Assembly: GCF_001280085.1 (NCBI RefSeq)
Contig: NZ_LGED01000231.1
Span: 82,452-146,451, forward strand
DNA: 64,000 nt
Direction: 5' to 3'
Origin: Saccharothrix sp. NRRL B-16348
Lineage (GTDB): Bacteria > Actinomycetota > Actinomycetes > Mycobacteriales > Pseudonocardiaceae
Position 1 is the stretch's first letter. Each line of letters begins with the position of its first letter. This document shows, piece after piece, positions 60,356-64,000 of the stretch. The notes under the pieces were generated by a model. That model was not told where the DNA came from and searched no databases. It worked only from the letters and a program-made list of their open reading frames with translations. Both the position numbers and the translations under genes were made by a program.

Positions 60356-61288
60356 ATGACTGACGCGATCTACCAGCGGATAGCGCGCGAGATCCGCGAT
60401 CTGATCGAGTCGGGCCGACTGCGACCCGGTGATCGGGTGCCGTCGACGCGCGAGATCACCGTGCAGTGGGACGTCGCGATGGCCACGGCGACCAAGGCGC
60501 TCGCCACGTTGCGCATGGAGGGCTTCGTCCGTCCCGTGGCCGGCGTGGGCACGGTCGTGGCGTCGGAAGGTGGGGAGCCTGTGCGACCGCGCGGGCAGGC
60601 GACCGACCTGACCGGCGAGCGGCTGGTCCTCGAGGCGGTCCGCCTGGCGGACGCGGAAGGCCTCGATGGGTTGTCGATGCGGCGGGTGGCGTCACAGCTG
60701 GGCGTGGCGACCATGTCGCTGTACCGGCACGTCGAGAACAAGGACGAACTGGTCCTTCGGATGATCGACCACGTGTTGCGGAAGGAGGAGTTGCCCGACC
60801 CCGCGCCCGAGACCTGGCGCGAGCGGCTGGAGGTGTGCGCGAGGTTGCAGTGGAAGTTGTTCCAGGAACACGCGTGGCTGGCGCCGGCCATGTCGATGAC
60901 CAGGCCGCAACTGCTTCCCAGTGCGGTCGCGTACACCGAATGGGTCATGCGAGCGCTCGACGGGAAGGGGCTGAACCTGGAGGAGATGATGCACGCCGCC
61001 GTGACGATGTTCGGCTTCGTGCGAGGTGTCGCGGTGAACATCGCGCCGGAGGACGAGCAGCGGCGGGACACCGGGATCACCGGTGACGAGTGGATGACCC
61101 AGCAGGCGCCGGCCCTGCTGGACATCGTCAGCACCGGGAAGTTCCCGATGTTCACCCGCGCGGTGGCCTCTGACCTGGACTTGGGGTTGGAGACGCTCTT
61201 CGAGTTCGGTCTCGCTCGAATGCTCGACGGGATCGGGGAATGGATCAGTGGTCGGTCGACGTTGACGGAGGGGAGGACTGGCATGTGA
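60356..61288 (+). CDS. GntR-TetR hybrid regulator
   Basis: 310 residues with two DNA-binding domains. Residues about 1-75 are a GntR winged helix (AIYQRIAREIRDLIESGRL, STREITVQWDVAMATATKAL); about 85-300 are a TetR protein (GLSMRRVASQLGVATMSLYRHV, then a helical ligand domain). RBS GAGGAGGC precedes the ATG. Such fusions occur in actinobacteria as drug-responsive repressors. Its divergent target is the FAD monooxygenase, and the repeats at 60251-60276 and 60306-60338 may be its sites. Confidence 0.9.
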   Translation: MTDAIYQRIAREIRDLIESGRLRPGDRVPSTREITVQWDVAMATATKALATLRMEGFVRPVAGVGTVVASEGGEPVRPRGQATDLTGERLVLEAVRLADAEGLDGLSMRRVASQLGVATMSLYRHVENKDELVLRMIDHVLRKEELPDPAPETWRERLEVCARLQWKLFQEHAWLAPAMSMTRPQLLPSAVAYTEWVMRALDGKGLNLEEMMHAAVTMFGFVRGVAVNIAPEDEQRRDTGITGDEWMTQQAPALLDIVSTGKFPMFTRAVASDLDLGLETLFEFGLARMLDGIGEWISGRSTLTEGRTGM

Positions 61289-61307
61289 GCACTTGGGGAG
61301 GCACGCG

Positions 61308-62207
61308 GTGGCGCTGGACCCGGAGGATCTGTTCGAGGTCGACTCCGACGTCCCTGACCTGACCGGAGCGGTGCTGTTGCACCACTTCGACGGCTTCATG
61401 GACGCCGGTGCGGCGGGCGGAGCGCTGGTCGCCCACCTGCTGGAGGTGCACGAACACCGGGTGGTCGCCCGGTTCGACATCGACGACCTGATCGACTACC
61501 GCGCCCGGCGGCCGACGATGACCTACGCCACCGACCGGTGGGAGTCCTACGACGCCCCCGAGTTGGTCGTCCACCTGATGCACGACGCGGTGGGCACGCC
61601 GTTCCTGCTGATGACCGGCCCCGAGCCGGATCGCCGGTGGGAAGCGGTCGTGGCGGCGGTGCGGTCGCTGGTCGAGCGGTGGGGGTTGCGCCTCGCGGTC
61701 GGTTTCCACGGCATCCCGATGGGCGTGCCGCACACCCGGAAGTTGTCGGTGATTTCGCACGCCACCAGGCAGGATCTGGTGGTGGAGGGCTCGCCGTTCA
61801 GCCGGGTGCAGGTGCCGGGCAACCTGTCGGCGCTGCTGGAGCTGCGGCTCGGGGAGGCAGGCTACGACGCCATGGGCTTCGCCGCGTACGTCCCGCACTA
61901 CCTCGCGCAGGGCACCTACCCCGCCGCCGCGTTGAGCCTGCTGCAGGCGTTGACGAAGTCGACGGGTCTGGTCATCCAGGCCGCCGCCCTGAACGAGGCG
62001 GCCAAGCGGACCGACGCCGAGATCACCCGCCAGGTGTCGGAGTCGGCGGAGGTCGCGCAGGTGGTCGAGGCGCTGGAGCGGCAGTACGACGCGTTCACCG
62101 AGGCGTCGGACAACCTGCTCATCAGCGACGACCAGCCGCTGCCCAGCGCGGACGAGTTGGGCGCGGAGTTCGAGCGCTTCCTGGCCGAACAGCAACGCGA
62201 CCACTGA
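61308..62207 (+). CDS. PAC2-family protein
   Basis: 299 residues. The PAC2 domain (about 15-240; LLHHFDGFMDAGAAGGALVAHL, then HGIPMGVPHTRKLSVISHA) is found in proteasome assembly chaperones and in actinobacterial proteins of unknown function. GTG 61308 with RBS GGGGAGG is chosen over TTG 61293. The family sits with the actinobacterial Pup-proteasome era genes in some genomes, but nothing of that kind is nearby. Confidence 0.9.
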   Translation: MALDPEDLFEVDSDVPDLTGAVLLHHFDGFMDAGAAGGALVAHLLEVHEHRVVARFDIDDLIDYRARRPTMTYATDRWESYDAPELVVHLMHDAVGTPFLLMTGPEPDRRWEAVVAAVRSLVERWGLRLAVGFHGIPMGVPHTRKLSVISHATRQDLVVEGSPFSRVQVPGNLSALLELRLGEAGYDAMGFAAYVPHYLAQGTYPAAALSLLQALTKSTGLVIQAAALNEAAKRTDAEITRQVSESAEVAQVVEALERQYDAFTEASDNLLISDDQPLPSADELGAEFERFLAEQQRDH

Positions 62208-62367
62208 CCACCGACTGATCACGGGTCACTGATCAACGCCAACAACCGGCCAACGCGACCCACTGACCAGCCCGATCCGCAGCGCGGCGCCTCACCGGGC
62301 GTGCTGCGGAGCGGTGCCGGGCCATGGTGTGCTGCGCCGGGGTGGTGTGCCGTGGATGATGTTGGGC

Positions 62368-62691
62368 GTGTCCGACTCTGACTCTCCTTCGTCATCGCAA
62401 CCAACGTCACTGGCCGAGGTCCGTGCGCGCATCGACGTGATCGACTCGGAGCTGGTGCGCCTGCTGGCGCAACGGCAAGGTCTGGTGCGCGCCGCCGCGT
62501 CGTTCAAGACGGACGACCAGGCGGTCCGGGCACCGGACCGGGTCGCCAAGGTGATCGCGTCGGTGCGGGAGCGCGCGTCGGCCGCCGGGTTGGAGCCGGC
62601 GGTGGCGGAGGCGGTGTGGCGGGCGATGATCGGCGCGTTCATCGAGGTCGAGCTGGCCCAACACGCGGCAAACGAACACGCCGCTAGCTGA
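62368..62691 (+). CDS. Chorismate mutase-like protein
   Basis: 107 residues. AroQ-type chorismate mutase helices: AEVRARIDVIDSELVRLLAQR, LVRAAASFKT, and the C-terminal VWRAMIGAFIEVELAQ, with the catalytic Arg, Lys and Glu positions plausible. GTG 62368 is chosen: it follows GATGAT plus 7 nt, the leaderless layout; ATG 62356 and 62359 are in-frame alternatives. It is a small stand-alone enzyme of aromatic amino acid or aromatic precursor metabolism. Confidence 0.85.
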   Translation: MSDSDSPSSSQPTSLAEVRARIDVIDSELVRLLAQRQGLVRAAASFKTDDQAVRAPDRVAKVIASVRERASAAGLEPAVAEAVWRAMIGAFIEVELAQHAANEHAAS

Positions 62692-62823
62692 CAGCAGGCT
62701 GGGGTCGCCCAGGTCTCGGCCGCCCACGGTCGGGCAGCCCAGGCTTCCACTGCCCAGGTTCGACCATTCCAGGACCGACCACCCGGGCTTCGGGCTGAGC
62801 GGTGGGCGTGCCGGCGGGGCTGG

Positions 62824-63819
62824 TCAGAGGTACAGCTCGGCGAGTTGGCGGTACGAGTCGAGCATGGCGGCGCGGTCGTAGGTGCTGGTGGTGACCAGGA
62901 CCTCGTCGGCGGCGGTGCGGTGGAGGAGGGCGTCCAGGGCTTTGGCGACTTCCGACGGTGTGCCGTAGACGTGTCCTTGGAGGGATTGCTCGAACAGTCT
63001 GCGTTCACGGCTCGTCATGGGTTGGGCGAGGATGTCGTTCGGCGCGCTCAGGGGCGGGAACTCGCCTCGGGTGCGTGAGTGGGCCATGGCCCACGCCTCC
63101 GGCACGAGGAGGCTCCAGGCGTCCTCGGTGGTGTCCGCGACGGCGACCGTCGAGGAGATCACCACGTACGGGTCTGCCGCCCAGGTCGAGGGGCGGAACT
63201 CGGTGCGGTAGGTGGTGATGGCGTCGATCATGGCGTCTTCGCCTCGGAACGCGCCGATGACCAGTGGGACGCCGTGCGCGGCGGCCACGCGGGCGCCGGA
63301 GCCGGTGGCGAGGACGAACGGTGACGCGCGGAGGCCGTCGGCCGGGTAGCCGCGCACCGCCTGGTCGCCGGTGAAGTAGCCCAGCAGTTCGGTGAGCCTC
63401 GGGCTGAAGTCGGCGGCGTCCTCCTTGTCGTGCCCCAACGCCTTGCGGACCGCCTCGATGAAGCCGACCGACCGGCCGAGGCCCATGTCGATCCGGCCCG
63501 GGAACAGCGACTCCAGCACGCCGAACTGCTCGGCCACGACCAGCGGCTGGTGATTGGGCAGCATCACGCCGCCGGTGCCGACCCTGATCCGGGACGTCGC
63601 CGCGGCCACGGCGGCGGCCAGCACGGTCGGCGCGGAGCCGGCCACGCCCGGCACGCCGTGGTGCTCGGACACCCAGAAGCGGTGGTAGCCGAGTTCTTCC
63701 GCCTGGCGGGCGAACGCGACCGTGTCGCGCAGCGCCTCGGCATGGCCATGCCCGGCTCGCACCCGCGACCGGTCCAGCACGGAAAGCCTCACGACATGGG
63801 CAACGGTCTCGGTCGCCAT
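62824..63819 (-). CDS. LLM-class flavin-dependent oxidoreductase
   Basis: 331 residues, a luciferase-like TIM barrel with VRLSVLDRSRVRAG at the N-terminus, HRFWVSEHHGVPGVAGSAP and IRVGTGGVMLPNHQPLVVAEQFG, all typical of the alkanal-monooxygenase-like bacterial luciferase family (MsnO8/YwcH-like). ATG 63819. It is the last gene before the G-rich end of the window. The substrate is unknown. Confidence 0.92.
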   Translation of the reverse strand: MATETVAHVVRLSVLDRSRVRAGHGHAEALRDTVAFARQAEELGYHRFWVSEHHGVPGVAGSAPTVLAAAVAAATSRIRVGTGGVMLPNHQPLVVAEQFGVLESLFPGRIDMGLGRSVGFIEAVRKALGHDKEDAADFSPRLTELLGYFTGDQAVRGYPADGLRASPFVLATGSGARVAAAHGVPLVIGAFRGEDAMIDAITTYRTEFRPSTWAADPYVVISSTVAVADTTEDAWSLLVPEAWAMAHSRTRGEFPPLSAPNDILAQPMTSRERRLFEQSLQGHVYGTPSEVAKALDALLHRTAADEVLVTTSTYDRAAMLDSYRQLAELYL

Positions 63820-63839
63820 CGCATTCCGGGAAGTGCCGC

Positions 63840-64000
63840 CACCGCACTCCGGGAAGGGGCGGGAAGGGGAGGGAGGGGAAGGCGGAGGGAGGGAAGGGAG
63901 GGAGCGGGGGTCAGAGGCGGGGGGGGGAGGGGGGGAGGGGCGGTTTTGGGGTTGCGGTGGGGTCGGAGGGGGGGGGGGGGGACGATGGGTGTTTGGGGGC
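63840..64000. repeat. G-rich low-complexity sequence at the window end
   Basis: From about 63840 the sequence is almost entirely G and A on the plus strand, with tandem GGGAGG/GGGAAGG units and a run of 14 G at 63968-63981. No gene is detected. It might be a G-quadruplex-forming region, but the end location and homopolymers make poor sequence quality likely. Confidence 0.55.

Noticed and set aside
62692..62823. Degenerate GCCCAGG direct repeats between chorismate mutase and LLM genes
   Set aside because: Short and imperfect, without hairpin or conserved spacing; probably low-complexity noise.
1..64000. tRNA, rRNA, CRISPR array, transposase or phage genes
   Set aside because: None could be supported by reading the sequence or the translated frames.

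Overview
This is a high-GC actinobacterial chromosome segment. GC-rich third codon positions, frequent GTG/TTG starts, XRE/DUF397 pairs, WYL regulators and DasR, CebR and SoxR-like operators all fit. The mix of secreted cellulase, chitinase and LPMO with small specialised-metabolism clusters suggests a filamentous Pseudonocardiales such as the Saccharothrix/Actinosynnema/Lentzea group; the genus is an inference from style, not a match. No rRNA, tRNA, CRISPR array, prophage or transposase was found.

Layout. 1-3.6 kb: the end of an SDR gene, then a three-gene, stop-start-overlapping sugar operon (Gfo/Idh/MocA, DUF993, TIM-barrel isomerase) behind a perfect LacI-type operator. 3.6-14 kb: Dyp peroxidase, SRPBCC protein, PP2C-like protein with a nested small ORF, XRE-DUF397 pair, two WYL regulators beside probable targets (tautomerase; alpha/beta hydrolase), and a Tat-exported beta-lactamase-like protein. 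14-24 kb: polysaccharide block. A modular GH9 cellulase under two CebR boxes is broken by a 16-bp tandem duplication in its DAGD motif. A SoxR-box operon follows (F420/flavin oxidoreductase and a hydrolase-methyltransferase fusion). A GH19 chitinase, an AA10 LPMO and an NlpC/P60 hydrolase sit at two DasR sites. 24-32 kb: housekeeping-type genes, then a compact ACP-KS-KSIII-DH-DH cluster with a divergent ketoreductase-like SDR. 32-40 kb: lipB, and a divergent terpenoid cluster (terpene synthase plus DXS facing prenyl diphosphate synthase plus ABC exporter). 39.6 kb: a MITE-like element and a HAD pseudogene. 40-47 kb: MerR/hydrolase pair, a second sugar isomerase/MocA operon, a zinc-ribbon-like propeller protein and a Tat isomerase. 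47-64 kb: HTH-membrane sensor, ECF42-type sigma with DGPF partner, PucR regulator, secreted proteins, acyl-CoA ligase, ABC exporter, FAD monooxygenase with a GntR-TetR regulator, PAC2, chorismate mutase and LLM monooxygenase.

Themes. Many genes appear leaderless (TANNNT then 6-8 nt then the start codon). Several proteins keep their fold but lose a catalytic residue. Frame breaks occur at 15.85, 17.61, 39.85, 48.31 and 53.64 kb, and the window ends in G-rich low-complexity sequence with a 14-G run. Assembly error is therefore a live alternative to genuine pseudogenisation at these points.
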